A DNA stretch of 64,000 bases, taken from contig NZ_JAHZTC010000009.1 of the NCBI RefSeq assembly GCF_019599265.1, forward strand, positions 1 to 64,000, in the 5' to 3' direction. The notes beneath the pieces are model-generated. The model saw only the letters and a list, made by a program, of their open reading frames with translations. It was not told the DNA's origin and did not search any database. Made by a program: the position numbers and the translations under genes. Source of the DNA: Pontibacter sp. HSC-14F20 (GTDB lineage: Bacteria; Bacteroidota; Bacteroidia; Cytophagales; Hymenobacteraceae). Below, piece by piece: positions 1-9,071 of the stretch (position 1 is its first letter; every line of letters starts with the position of its first letter).

Positions 1-10
1 CAAGCCTTCC

Positions 11-50
11 CTTTAAACCACTATAAACCACTTTAAACCACTATAAACCA
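11..50. repeat. Four tandem 10-bp units upstream of istB
   Basis: Four consecutive 10-mers alternate CTTTAAACCA and CTATAAACCA, which makes a 20-bp unit repeated twice. They lie just before the istB start, in what would be the istA-istB junction. They could be a translation-coupling or spacer region of the element, but the sequence gives no direct function. Confidence 0.8.
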
Positions 51-56
51 TAAAGT

Positions 57-779
57 ATGATGATGCAGATTGAATCACAACTCACCCGCCTGCGCCTGCA
101 TGGCATGAGCCGCAGCTGGCAGGCCCTTTTGGAAACACGAAAGAGCCACGAGCTGAGCTTGAGCGAGGGGCTGGCACTATTATTACAGGCCGAGGAAGAA
201 GACAGATCCGACCGGCGTTTTGAGCAGCTAAAGCGGAATGCCCGCTTCCGCTATCAGGCCTCTGTGGAGGAGCTGCGGCTGGAGGCTGCGCGGGGGCTGG
301 ACAAGGGGCTGATCCTGGGCCTGGCCACCGGGGAGTACCTGGCCAAGGCAGAGTCCGTGCTCATTAGCGGGGCCACTGGCTGCGGCAAGAGCTTCCTGGC
401 TTCGGCGCTGGGGCACCAGGCCTGTGCCCAGGGCTACAAAGTAGCTTACTACAACGTGCAGAAGCTGCTGTTGCGCACCAAGATGGCCCGCCTGGACGGC
501 ACCATCTATAAGTTCCTGGAGAAGCTCTCCAAGACGGACCTGCTGATACTCGACGACTTTGGGCTGACGCACCTGGAGCAACAGCAGCGCCTGGATCTGA
601 TGGAGATCATCGAAGACCGCCATGCCAAGGCCTCCACCATTATTGCCAGTCAGTTACCGGTCGCCAGCTGGTATGATGTAATTGGAGAAGAAACCATAGC
701 CGATGCCATTCTCGACCGGCTGGTGCACTCCTCTTACAGAATCGAGCTAAGAGGTGAAAGTTTAAGAAAAAAGCAGTAA
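57..779 (+). CDS. istB: IS21-like element helper ATPase IstB
   Basis: 240-residue AAA+ ATPase of the IstB/DnaC type. It is the target-selection partner of the IstA transposase: it binds and bends target DNA and loads the transposase. A Walker A motif GATGCGKS lies near residue 103-110 and a Walker B-like run LLILDDFGL near 161-169, followed by sensor-type residues in TIIASQLP. Three consecutive ATG codons make the start ambiguous by up to 6 bases. No ribosome binding site is obvious, as is usual in Bacteroidota. The length is normal for the family and the gene appears intact. Its base composition is more GC-rich than the adjoining 1-9 kb island, and it lacks the AGGTATA word common elsewhere in the window. 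Confidence 0.93.
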   Translation: MMMQIESQLTRLRLHGMSRSWQALLETRKSHELSLSEGLALLLQAEEEDRSDRRFEQLKRNARFRYQASVEELRLEAARGLDKGLILGLATGEYLAKAESVLISGATGCGKSFLASALGHQACAQGYKVAYYNVQKLLLRTKMARLDGTIYKFLEKLSKTDLLILDDFGLTHLEQQQRLDLMEIIEDRHAKASTIIASQLPVASWYDVIGEETIADAILDRLVHSSYRIELRGESLRKKQ

Positions 780-821
780 AATTGTCAGTCCATCGGACGC
801 TAAAAACAAAACCTATCTCGT

Positions 822-860
822 GGGGTCAGTATGCCCGGATTGGGGGTCAGCATCACCGGA
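822..860. repeat. IS21 right-end terminal repeats
   Basis: Two direct copies of an 18-bp sequence, both starting GGGGTCAG and ending CCGGA, are separated by three bases. They differ at three positions. Their place just after istB fits the multiple transposase-binding repeats found at IS21 ends. Confidence 0.7.
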
Positions 861-865
861 ATATC

Positions 866-1124
866 TAGTTATCTCACAAAAAAATGCAAGTATTATGTGA
901 TGTTTTATATTTGCCGCACCTATATTAATACTGCACTAAGTAAAAATAGCCATTGACATAACCTCATTTAATAACCACCAACACAGCACTAGAATTCAGT
1001 CAACTAAAACGCCTATATAGTTAATTACTAATGGCTTATACTAGTACATAGAGATATGAAAAGAGGGTTAGTAGATAATCTTTTTAGAATTAAGGCCTTG
1101 GGTCGGCTACTGTTAAAAATACTT
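866..1124. other. Intergenic region without a gene
   Basis: AT-rich stretch between the IS21 right end and the terminator of the first surface-protein gene. A 62-codon open frame on the plus strand (1056-1244) runs through the terminator and into the neighbouring gene and has no recognisable features. I see no RNA gene or promoter here. Confidence 0.6.
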
Positions 1125-1180
1125 ACACCTAAAACAAGAAAGGGCTGCAGTTTCCTGCAGCCCTTTCTTGTTTTAGGTGT
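1125..1180 (-). terminator. Perfect 26-bp stem terminator
   Basis: Bases 1125-1150 pair perfectly with 1155-1180 around a TTTC loop. The stem centre is GGGCTGCAG/CTGCAGCCC and the outer arms are A/T-rich, so it can terminate in either direction. It lies 11 bases after the stop of the minus-strand gene 1191-3167. The inner 18 pairs recur exactly at 3912-3951. Confidence 0.85.
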
Positions 1181-1730
1181 TATGACTTGGCTAGCGCTTC
1201 ATCAACTTAAAGGTATACTTTGTATCATTATCCAGTACATGTAGTATGTATATGCCTTTAGTTCTCACGCTTCGCATATCGACTGTAATGGAGTTGCCCG
1301 ATGTCTCCTCAGTGCGCTGTTGCAGCACCTTGCCCATCGCGTCCATTAACACGACCTGTACATTGCGGGCTTCTGTACCATTGAGCGTTACGATAACGGC
1401 ATCATCAAATGGGTTCGGATATACTGAAACTGTTCCATTACCTGCGTCCAAAGCCACAGCTCTGATGGGTGAGTAGGAAGTAGTACCATCAAAGTCCATT
1501 TGCTTCAGGCGGTAGTAACGGGTGCCAGACACTGCTTTTGTATCCAGGAAGTTGTAGTCCTGGCGCAGAGAAGTGGTTCCTACCTTGCTTTCCACAAAAC
1601 CAATCTCCTTGAATTCTCTGCCATTGTTGGACACCTGCACTTCGAAGCCTTTGTTCTCCAACTCTGAAGCAGTAGCCCAGGTCAGGCTCACGCCTTGGGT
1701 CTGCGCTTGTGCTTTGAAGAACATAAGTTC
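1133..1730. repeat. 598-bp direct repeat, copy 1 (T9SS C-terminal module)
   Basis: This segment appears identical base for base to 3912-4509 (offset 2779). It covers the terminator and about 180 C-terminal codons of the surface-protein gene. Identity stops abruptly at 1730/4509 and decays over the next 15 bases, where the two proteins become unrelated. Silent positions are also identical, which points to recent duplication or gene conversion. Confidence 0.92.
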
Positions 1731-3167
1731 AACCGGGAGAGGCGTGATGGACTCTGTAGTTGCTATAAATGAATTTTCAGTATAGCAATAAGATCCGTTA
1801 GGTATTAAAACACATTGGAAGACTACATCTCCGTTGGGTACTACTGCCAAATTTAATTCATATGAATTCTCTCCGATGGAAGCAAAAGCACTTCCGTTGA
1901 CACTTATGGACCACTTATACTCAGCAATTAGATTATTGTCCCGCAACGCTGAGTTTAATGTAAGTGTTGCGGATTCACCTGCTTCTAAAGTTGGATATAT
2001 AATTTCAGTTAAAGCATCTTGCCAATCTAGAATCTCAACTTCAGTTTCTACCCTAGCACTTTCGCAATTTGTTCCATTTACAATAGCAACATAGTATTTT
2101 CCTGCTATTGAAGTGGAATAGGTAGCGCCGTTTGCTCCTGCAATAGCTGTACCGCCTGTAGGTTGGGTATACCAGCGGTAGCTTTGGCTTGCAGTGGCTC
2201 CCGAGGCAGTTAAAGTTGCTTCATTATTTACACAGCTAATTACTTTTGTATCTCCTACCGTTGGAGCAAAAGGTGGATTTAAGGTAACTTGGATAGTTAC
2301 AGGTGCACTCTCAACCGAACATTCAGAAGCGGTGTTAACTTTGGTTACTCGATAAGTTCCAGGCCTATTTGCAGTATATGTTGCTCCAGTTTGGCCGCTA
2401 ATTACATTACCATCTGGATCATACCACTTATATTGCTCCCAGCTACTAAGGTTGCCAGTCGCTGACAATTGAACACTAGCGTTACAACTAGTTACAGTTC
2501 TGTTCTGAACTGTTGGAATAGAGGGGGTTATACAGGTACGTGTAACAATTAAGTCGTCCAATATCATTGAGATTGGACTAGAGTAAATCGCAAGTCTATT
2601 TACAAGCAAAGATAGGTATAGAGGCTGCTGACTAGTAACTCTAAACTTACTAGATGTAAATGTTGTATAACCTGAAGACACAGGGACATTATTATTTGAA
2701 GGATTCAAAATTCTATTTCCTCCAGTAGCATTCCTCGCAGCAGCAGCGCTAGTACCTTTTCTTATTCTGAGTCTACCATTCACTCCACTAGTTCGTGCTT
2801 TTACTGCCACTTGATATTCATATCCCTCTTGTAACGTAAGAGATGGATTCAAGTCTATAAAACCTGAATATTCGTATTGCCAGTAGATGAATATGTCAAA
2901 CCCTTGCCCTTGCACTGTTAACCTTTCATTACTAATGCTTGCATTACCTACTGTGAGATTTTCAGAGCTCACATGATTATTATAAGTGCCATCAAACTTA
3001 TTATCATAAATCGTCTTTGTTTGAGCTGAAGCTGCAATTATTAAGAAGTAGAATATACTTGTAAATATAAACGTAGTTAAAGATTTACCTTTCCAAGCAA
3101 TTCCTAAGACTTTGTCAACTGACTGGTTTGCGATACCGGCATGAATTAAATTGTAGATGTGTTTCAT
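1191..3167 (-). CDS. T9SS type A sorting domain surface protein with Ig-like repeats
   Basis: 658-residue secreted or cell-surface protein. The long signal peptide begins MKHIYN, has a hydrophobic core near residues 32-46 and a likely cut after ASA. Next come a carbohydrate-binding-like beta region (about 50-215), two Ig-like repeats with the cysteine spacing of adhesin modules (about 215-385), a linker, and a C-terminal T9SS region. The last 90 residues start with YPNPFDD and end KYTFKLMKR, the Por secretion tail. The ATG at 3167 was chosen over an upstream in-frame start because all three neighbouring paralogues begin MKHxY at the same place. The C-terminal 180 residues are identical to those of the gene at 3970-6540. 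Export through the T9SS is known for this tail; the ligand is unknown. Confidence 0.88.
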   Translation of the reverse strand: MKHIYNLIHAGIANQSVDKVLGIAWKGKSLTTFIFTSIFYFLIIAASAQTKTIYDNKFDGTYNNHVSSENLTVGNASISNERLTVQGQGFDIFIYWQYEYSGFIDLNPSLTLQEGYEYQVAVKARTSGVNGRLRIRKGTSAAAARNATGGNRILNPSNNNVPVSSGYTTFTSSKFRVTSQQPLYLSLLVNRLAIYSSPISMILDDLIVTRTCITPSIPTVQNRTVTSCNASVQLSATGNLSSWEQYKWYDPDGNVISGQTGATYTANRPGTYRVTKVNTASECSVESAPVTIQVTLNPPFAPTVGDTKVISCVNNEATLTASGATASQSYRWYTQPTGGTAIAGANGATYSTSIAGKYYVAIVNGTNCESARVETEVEILDWQDALTEIIYPTLEAGESATLTLNSALRDNNLIAEYKWSISVNGSAFASIGENSYELNLAVVPNGDVVFQCVLIPNGSYCYTENSFIATTESITPLPVELMFFKAQAQTQGVSLTWATASELENKGFEVQVSNNGREFKEIGFVESKVGTTSLRQDYNFLDTKAVSGTRYYRLKQMDFDGTTSYSPIRAVALDAGNGTVSVYPNPFDDAVIVTLNGTEARNVQVVLMDAMGKVLQQRTEETSGNSITVDMRSVRTKGIYILHVLDNDTKYTFKLMKR

Positions 3168-3509
3168 ATCGTATATATTAAGGTTAGAAGATTCAGGATA
3201 GTTAGTGGCTTGACCAAAGCCCGAGTAAAGGCATAGCAATCCCAGCAATACTTTTTTCTAAAGTATTTTTTTAGTGCTCTATTTAGAGAGCGCTAACCTT
3301 ATAGGTATATCTTGACTAACTATGAGACAATATGTGGCATATCAGCTTATAGCACCCTTTTACCTATTAAAACATTTATAGAAATTATTTTGCCCTTGAG
3401 GTATATATGTATAATTAACTATTTACATAAAACAATATTAGTTATAACATTGATAAATACCCACACAATTATTATTATTTTTTCAATAAAAAATACATAA
3501 ATTGTACTA
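3168..3509 (-). promoter_or_regulatory. Conserved leader and upstream blocks of surface gene 1
   Basis: Reading the minus strand, this leader shares several blocks with the regions before the other two surface genes: CTGAATCTTCTAA close to the start, an octamer TAATATTG at 3440-3433 (266-273 bases before the ATG), and an A/T-rich block with CAATTT at about 3498-3509, 58 bases further upstream. The order and spacing are the same in all three leaders. I infer a shared promoter and a 5' untranslated region of roughly 250 bases. Neither octamer is a perfect TAnnTTTG box. Confidence 0.5.
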
Positions 3510-3911
3510 ATGATTAATACTTTTGGCATTTGCCTTAAGTATAAAGTAGTTCCTACTTAAATATAAGCTATTGGCTATCAGGGATTTATACACAAAAGGC
3601 AAGCATAGATTAAATTTCACCAGATATTCTGGGTTTTGCCACAACAATTCTGCTCGTCTTTATATACTTGAATACGCTCTTACAACACCTGAACTATCCC
3701 AAATTATGGGTACATTTTGTTAGGCTCATTACTTTAGGTATCACCTTGTAAAAGATCGAGTATAATTGCGCTATTGGTGCTTATCCGAAATCGGCATTTA
3801 TTTATTTTATAATTCGGATTATTTAGTGCTCTTTTAATTATGATATGCTCTAAACTACATTCATAACTAACTATAATGCTTTGGTGTTAATAAATCATGA
3901 GCAGAAGTTAT
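3510..3911. other. AT-rich intergenic spacer
   Basis: Strongly AT-rich stretch upstream of the first surface gene and before the terminator of the second. It shares a short block (CTATCAG then GATTTATA, near 3576) with the matching region near 6940. I see no credible coding frame or RNA gene. Confidence 0.55.
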
Positions 3912-3951
3912 AACAAGAAAGGGCTGCAGTTTCCTGCAGCCCTTTCTTGTT
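3912..3951 (-). terminator. 18-bp stem terminator of surface gene 2
   Basis: 3912-3929 pairs perfectly with 3934-3951 around TTTC. It is the same hairpin as at 1133-1172, without the eight extra outer pairs. It follows the stop of the gene 3970-6540 on the minus strand. Confidence 0.85.
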
Positions 3952-4509
3952 TTAGGTGTTATGACTTGGCTAGCGCTTCATCAACTTAAAGGTATACTTT
4001 GTATCATTATCCAGTACATGTAGTATGTATATGCCTTTAGTTCTCACGCTTCGCATATCGACTGTAATGGAGTTGCCCGATGTCTCCTCAGTGCGCTGTT
4101 GCAGCACCTTGCCCATCGCGTCCATTAACACGACCTGTACATTGCGGGCTTCTGTACCATTGAGCGTTACGATAACGGCATCATCAAATGGGTTCGGATA
4201 TACTGAAACTGTTCCATTACCTGCGTCCAAAGCCACAGCTCTGATGGGTGAGTAGGAAGTAGTACCATCAAAGTCCATTTGCTTCAGGCGGTAGTAACGG
4301 GTGCCAGACACTGCTTTTGTATCCAGGAAGTTGTAGTCCTGGCGCAGAGAAGTGGTTCCTACCTTGCTTTCCACAAAACCAATCTCCTTGAATTCTCTGC
4401 CATTGTTGGACACCTGCACTTCGAAGCCTTTGTTCTCCAACTCTGAAGCAGTAGCCCAGGTCAGGCTCACGCCTTGGGTCTGCGCTTGTGCTTTGAAGAA
4501 CATAAGTTC
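3912..4509. repeat. 598-bp direct repeat, copy 2 (T9SS C-terminal module)
   Basis: Apparently identical to 1133-1730. See that entry. Together the two copies flank a 2.2-kb unique segment, so recombination between them could delete it or exchange the variable N-terminal parts of the two surface genes. Confidence 0.92.
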
Positions 4510-6540
4510 GACTGGGAGAGGGGTGATTGGAAGATCATCAATGTAAAATGAATTTGCTTCGAAACCATTTATACCTAGATTACCAGTACTGCTGGCTAAA
4601 CTTGAAAAACAGAATTTACTAGGATCTTTCACACGCACAGCAACTCTAAATCCATCGATATTTCCTTCCATCTTACCAATTTCCCAGTCTCTAGTTATTG
4701 CTCCTGTCTCCCAATTAGTGGAACCTACTCTTCGTACAAACCACTGGACACGCTCAATTTCTTCTTCTTCTGATGGAATGTTGGTTGTAAATTTAAATAC
4801 CGCTGGCTCATCAAGTGCTAAAACAGGTGGCTCAATAATTTCGCCCGTGGCAATATTATTATTAGTCGCTCGTACAGCTAATTCTTCAGTATAGTTACTA
4901 CATGAGTTTGAAACAGTAACTTTAATTGTTGCTCTGTAATCTGTAGAAGGATAATTAATAGTTATTTGATTTGTAGCTGCACCATTTATAATTGGGGTTG
5001 CTGTAAACCCTACTTCAGGAGTCACTGTCCAAGCATAAACTGCACCTGCAACGTTGGGCACACTATAAGTCACTCCTGTAGCTCCTCGGCACACTACAGC
5101 GTAACCATCTATATTATTAGAAATTAATTGAGGCAAAGCATTGACTGTTGCAGCCGCTGTTGTAGAACTTTCACAACGGGTAGCTATATTAACAGTACTA
5201 AATTGAATCGTCGAAGTAGCACTCGTAGGAGTGAAAGTATATGTTAATCCATCCACTATTGCTCCGTCATGATACCATCTGTAAACCATACCTGGCCGAA
5301 CCACAGGAGAAAGTGTAACTGGATTTCCTAAGCAACCTTCTACCGTATATGCATTTGGAGCTGCAGGTAACTTATTACCATTACTAGGAACTTCGAAATC
5401 TCGTTTATCACTCTCGCAACTATTGTCTTCTTTTGCAATAGATACATAATAAATTACTGGGTTACCTGCTGTTTCTACTATTAATGTTGGTCCCGTATTA
5501 GATAGAGGAGTATTGCCTCTATACCATACATACTTTTCTCCTTCTCCAGCACCACTTGCATAAAAAGTTATCACTTCTTTTCCCTTAGAGTTACAATCCA
5601 AATTAGAAGAAATGCTTGGAGTTTGAAGTTTACCTCCTGTCGCAGTCACTTTAACCTTTTCACTTTCACACCCTCCACCAGGGGCTTTAATAGTTACATA
5701 AAATTCTTTTGTTTGACCTACAGCAACAGTAGTACTAAATGTATTACCTTGAGCGACTTCTATAGCTCCATTTAAATTAGAGTCATACCAATGATATGTT
5801 GCATTTGTTGGAGCTCCTGAGGCCATCATTTCTATACTGCCACCCGCACAACTATAACCATCTATTACAACAGGTTTCACACTCCCAATTCTTGCCCATA
5901 CTGGTATGCGATTCGTTTCATATCCTGACACTATTCTACTAACATAGTATACTCGGTCCGAGGTCAAATTTCCTGTAGTTAAAGTGCCGTTTCTTTGTCC
6001 TTCTACAAAAGAGTTATCGTTACGATACCATCTATACCCGCCCGGTTCACCGCCTGATGCAGTAAGAGTAACTGAGCCCCTATCGCAACGTTGCCCTGAT
6101 TCTGCTGTGAGAATTACACCTTCAATAGTAAATAAATTCGAAAAGCTATCTTTATTACCAGTTACTTTCCGCACACTTATATCCATACTTCCTAGTAATA
6201 ATCTATTACTAGGAATTACAATGCGGATGTAATTATTTTCAACTTCAACTGGCTTAATATAGTCTGTACTATTCCCAATTCTAATACTTAATGGGTTACC
6301 ATTGTTATCCTTAAAATTTGTCCCATTTATTGTTAAGGTTACATCATGACCAAACACAACACGACGTGGTATAATTTCGGAAATTGCAGGTACCTGCTGT
6401 CCCACGCTTTCCCCGCTCACTAAGAAGAAAAAGCTTAGCAACAATAATGAGAAGATTTTACTTACCGCAGCAGTTCCCGAAACTTTGGTAGATAGTCGCT
6501 GGGTGTAAGCGACCTTAGTTGGATTGTAGATGTGTTTCAT
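3970..6540 (-). CDS. T9SS type A sorting domain protein with IPT and Ig/PKD-like repeats
   Basis: 856-residue secreted surface protein. A signal peptide starts MKHIYNP and has the hydrophobic core FSLLLLSFFFLVSG near residue 30-43. An IPT/TIG-like domain follows (about 50-140, with VTLTINGTNF), then about four Ig-like modules with paired cysteines and YRWY-type motifs (140-470), a PKD-like module with YAWTVTP (about 490-570), another beta region, and the T9SS tail that is identical to the neighbour at 1191-3167. Multi-Ig architecture with a T9SS tail is typical of large adhesins, and this role is inferred. The ATG at 6540 gives the same MKHxY start as the paralogues. The gene is AT-rich compared with the rest of the window. 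Confidence 0.9.
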   Translation of the reverse strand: MKHIYNPTKVAYTQRLSTKVSGTAAVSKIFSLLLLSFFFLVSGESVGQQVPAISEIIPRRVVFGHDVTLTINGTNFKDNNGNPLSIRIGNSTDYIKPVEVENNYIRIVIPSNRLLLGSMDISVRKVTGNKDSFSNLFTIEGVILTAESGQRCDRGSVTLTASGGEPGGYRWYRNDNSFVEGQRNGTLTTGNLTSDRVYYVSRIVSGYETNRIPVWARIGSVKPVVIDGYSCAGGSIEMMASGAPTNATYHWYDSNLNGAIEVAQGNTFSTTVAVGQTKEFYVTIKAPGGGCESEKVKVTATGGKLQTPSISSNLDCNSKGKEVITFYASGAGEGEKYVWYRGNTPLSNTGPTLIVETAGNPVIYYVSIAKEDNSCESDKRDFEVPSNGNKLPAAPNAYTVEGCLGNPVTLSPVVRPGMVYRWYHDGAIVDGLTYTFTPTSATSTIQFSTVNIATRCESSTTAAATVNALPQLISNNIDGYAVVCRGATGVTYSVPNVAGAVYAWTVTPEVGFTATPIINGAATNQITINYPSTDYRATIKVTVSNSCSNYTEELAVRATNNNIATGEIIEPPVLALDEPAVFKFTTNIPSEEEEIERVQWFVRRVGSTNWETGAITRDWEIGKMEGNIDGFRVAVRVKDPSKFCFSSLASSTGNLGINGFEANSFYIDDLPITPLPVELMFFKAQAQTQGVSLTWATASELENKGFEVQVSNNGREFKEIGFVESKVGTTSLRQDYNFLDTKAVSGTRYYRLKQMDFDGTTSYSPIRAVALDAGNGTVSVYPNPFDDAVIVTLNGTEARNVQVVLMDAMGKVLQQRTEETSGNSITVDMRSVRTKGIYILHVLDNDTKYTFKLMKR

Positions 6541-6870
6541 AATGATAAAAAAATTAGAAGATTCAGTTTAGCGACTTGACCAATGTCTAGGTATGGACAC
6601 AGTAATCCAGCATATACTTTTCACAGTATTTTTTAGAACTCTAATCCTAGAGTACTAACCGGGTAGGTATAGTTTGATAGCTATAAGGCAGTAACCATAT
6701 ACTGCCTTATAGCTATCACTTATTAACCATTAAAATATTCGGAAGAATTATTTTGCCCTTTAACCAAATTGGTCTAAATTATTATTACTATAAAGCAATA
6801 TTAATTAGAGAACAGGGATTTTCAATACAATTATTGTTATTTTTTTTATTGAATATTTACAAATTGCACC
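6541..6870 (-). promoter_or_regulatory. Conserved leader and upstream blocks of surface gene 2
   Basis: The blocks described for the first leader recur in the same order: CTGAATCTTCTAA next to the ATG, TAATATTG at 6803-6796 (263 bases before the ATG), and GGTGCAATTTG at 6870-6860, 57 bases further upstream. A block near 6745-6760 reads AAGGGCAAAATAATT on the minus strand and is also shared with leader 1. I infer common regulation and a long untranslated leader. Confidence 0.5.
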
Positions 6871-7256
6871 GTAATTGAACACATCTTATCTTTTATTTCA
6901 CTCTAATAGTAATGATATTTAACACCATGAATCATTCACTATCAGTGATTTATAATCAATATTGATCGAACTTGGGAATTGCACGAAATATTCAATTTAA
7001 TAGTGCACGAATCCATTTTTAAATTCGATCAGCTTGCTTTCTTTATTGCACCTGAGTTTGCTATTAAACAGATCACGGACGATTCAATTATTGGGATATA
7101 ACTGTACTTTCATGACTTTTGACCATCAGAAAGCATATTCCTGTACAGAATGAGTTAGTAGATTATAAGCAAATTTCTTTTAAGAAAGGGCATGATTTAT
7201 ATAGGCCCACATACATTAGTAAGCCACATAAAAAGCTTAAAAATCGTTGCATAAAA
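6871..7256. other. AT-rich intergenic spacer
   Basis: Spacer between the second leader and the terminator of the third surface gene. The open frame at 7119-7361 crosses that terminator and the end of the opposite gene, so it is not credible. No other feature is seen. Confidence 0.55.
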
Positions 7257-7282
7257 AAGGGCTGCAGTTTCCTACAGCCCTT
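7257..7282 (-). terminator. Terminator of surface gene 3
   Basis: AAGGGCTG (7257-7264) pairs with CAGCCCTT (7275-7282), and the A-run at 7253-7258 gives a U-run on the minus strand. It is a diverged version of the hairpins at 1125-1180 and 3912-3951, which shows that the terminator travels with the C-terminal module. Confidence 0.75.
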
Positions 7283-7307
7283 CATGTATTGTTACGACTT
7301 TGCCTGC

Positions 7308-9071
7308 CTATCGCTTCATGAGCTTGAAGGCGGACTTCTTGCCTTTGTCGTACACGTTTAGAATGTACATTCCACTGGTGGTGATGCCCCCGATGCTCAC
7401 ACTAATCGAGTTGCCCGCCGTCTCTTCCACTGTTTCGAGTAGAACCTTGCCCATCGTGTCGGACAGCACGGCTCTTATTTGACGCGCTTCTGCACCCGTC
7501 AGCTTCACAGTTACTACATCATCGAATGGGTTAGGATAAGCCGATACAGTTCCGTTGTCGCCTTCCAGGGCCACCGAGCGTACAACCGAGAAGGATGAAG
7601 TACCATCAAAGTCTATTTGCTTGAGGCGGTAGTAGCGAGTGCCCGAAACTGCTTTGGTATCTATAAAGCTATACTCTTGGCGCAGGGAGGTGGTTCCTAC
7701 TTTGCTCTCTACAATGCCGATAGCTGCGAAGTCTCTGGCATTAGAGGACACCTGCACCTCGAAGCCCTTGTTATCCAGTTCTGATGCCGTTGCCCAAGTC
7801 AGTTTAACTCCTTTCGTATCGCGCTGTGCTTTAAAAGATATAAGCTCGACTGGCAGGGGGACAATTGGGGGGCCTGCTATAGTGTATAGACCATTACCTA
7901 ATCCTGTCTTAATAAATGTGTTGCCGCTACGGGTATAATCCGTTGATAATGCAAGACTTGATGCTTGGTCTCCATTATACATTTTGTAAACAGATATATC
8001 TTGCGTAATCTCGTGATTCAAAAACATCAAGTTTGCAATTATATTTGCTCCCGTACTACCGCTTACCTGGTAAATGCGTTTTGCACTTTCATTACCTTCA
8101 ACATTTATTGGATTTACCCCAGTCGTACGAACAATAGTAATAGTTGCACTACTAGTCGAGTTATTAGCAATAACAGCTCCCATTCCAAAGTTCCCTGAAC
8201 CGCCTGCAGGAATAGCTCTTACAGCCCGCACATTTCCCGTGATATAATTGTCTTTGTCTTCTGTTGTCGCAATTTTCGCTTCCTCTGCCAATGTCAATAC
8301 ATAAGGTATAGCTGGAGTGACAGCAGTATTATTCCCTATAGCAAGTTTACCTCCATTAACTAGTGATAAGTTTCCATTTACTGTAACATTTGTATATAAT
8401 GTTGCTGCAGCAGTTCCTGTACCTATATCTCCATCTATAATGAGATTTTGAAAAGGTTGTGGAGTCGTAACAGGAGTGTTGCTACCAACAGTAAAGCTTC
8501 TAGGTGTTATCACATTAACACCTAGGCCATACCTTACAGTACTTGCAGAACCGCAAATGAAGTTTAATTTCCCAGTTTCTGTAGCGGATGTTGTAACAAC
8601 TAGATTACCATTCACTGTTACGTTCATAGAGGCTTGATTACTTTGATTTGATGCGTTAAGAGTAAGAGTAGCAATTGTGAGGGTGCCATTAATAACTATA
8701 CTTGGGTTTACGTTTCCTTGTGCAAAGTCCATTGATAAAGCTTTACAATGAGCAATGAAATCAATTGGCACTGTTACGATATAGCTGTTTCTAATAATTA
8801 CATCATCATCAGCTCCTGGATAATGAATCCCAGCTATAAGCGGCTGACCTACTGCGGGAGCAGTGACACCCCAGGTAGATGGGCTATTCCAATCACCAGA
8901 GGCCTTATTTTGTGTTGTTGCAGTAAACGTAGCAGCAAACCCCTCCCCACTCAATAGCAGGAAAAATCCAAGCAACAAAAATAAAATGATCTTACTGCTA
9001 ACCGCCGTTCCCATGGCTTTAGCATTTGGCTGCAAAGCAGCAGTTGTGTTTGAACTGTAGAAGTGTTTCAT
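7308..9071 (-). CDS. T9SS type A sorting domain surface protein, third paralogue
   Basis: 587-residue secreted protein. The signal peptide begins MKHFYS and its core is IILFLLLGFFLLLSGEGFA. After it comes a region starting SGDWNSPSTWG, a motif common at the head of Bacteroidota beta-helix surface proteins, then repeated V-x-G-x-L/V strand patterns (about 90-300) that suggest a right-handed beta helix. The C-terminal 200 residues are homologous to the T9SS tails of the two genes downstream but diverged, unlike the perfect match between those two. The ATG at 9071 was chosen by alignment of the MKHxY start. Function beyond surface display is unknown. Confidence 0.87.
   Translation of the reverse strand: MKHFYSSNTTAALQPNAKAMGTAVSSKIILFLLLGFFLLLSGEGFAATFTATTQNKASGDWNSPSTWGVTAPAVGQPLIAGIHYPGADDDVIIRNSYIVTVPIDFIAHCKALSMDFAQGNVNPSIVINGTLTIATLTLNASNQSNQASMNVTVNGNLVVTTSATETGKLNFICGSASTVRYGLGVNVITPRSFTVGSNTPVTTPQPFQNLIIDGDIGTGTAAATLYTNVTVNGNLSLVNGGKLAIGNNTAVTPAIPYVLTLAEEAKIATTEDKDNYITGNVRAVRAIPAGGSGNFGMGAVIANNSTSSATITIVRTTGVNPINVEGNESAKRIYQVSGSTGANIIANLMFLNHEITQDISVYKMYNGDQASSLALSTDYTRSGNTFIKTGLGNGLYTIAGPPIVPLPVELISFKAQRDTKGVKLTWATASELDNKGFEVQVSSNARDFAAIGIVESKVGTTSLRQEYSFIDTKAVSGTRYYRLKQIDFDGTSSFSVVRSVALEGDNGTVSAYPNPFDDVVTVKLTGAEARQIRAVLSDTMGKVLLETVEETAGNSISVSIGGITTSGMYILNVYDKGKKSAFKLMKR

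Larger units (their letters stand above)
1..865 (+). mobile_element. IS21-family insertion sequence, right part only
   Basis: The window opens inside an IS21-type element. What is visible is the helper ATPase gene istB and, after it, two direct copies of an 18-bp terminal repeat (822-839 and 843-860) that begin GGGGTCAG and end CCGGA. Multiple repeats at the ends are typical of IS21. The transposase gene istA would lie left of base 1 and cannot be checked. The exact right tip and target duplication cannot be fixed without the left end. Confidence 0.8.

Noticed and set aside
1056..1244. 62-codon plus-strand frame
   Set aside because: It runs through the 26-bp terminator and into the end of the surface-protein gene.
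3312..3500. 62-codon plus-strand frame in the AT-rich leader
   Set aside because: Low-complexity, Ile/Thr-rich translation of AT-rich non-coding DNA which overlaps the conserved leader blocks.
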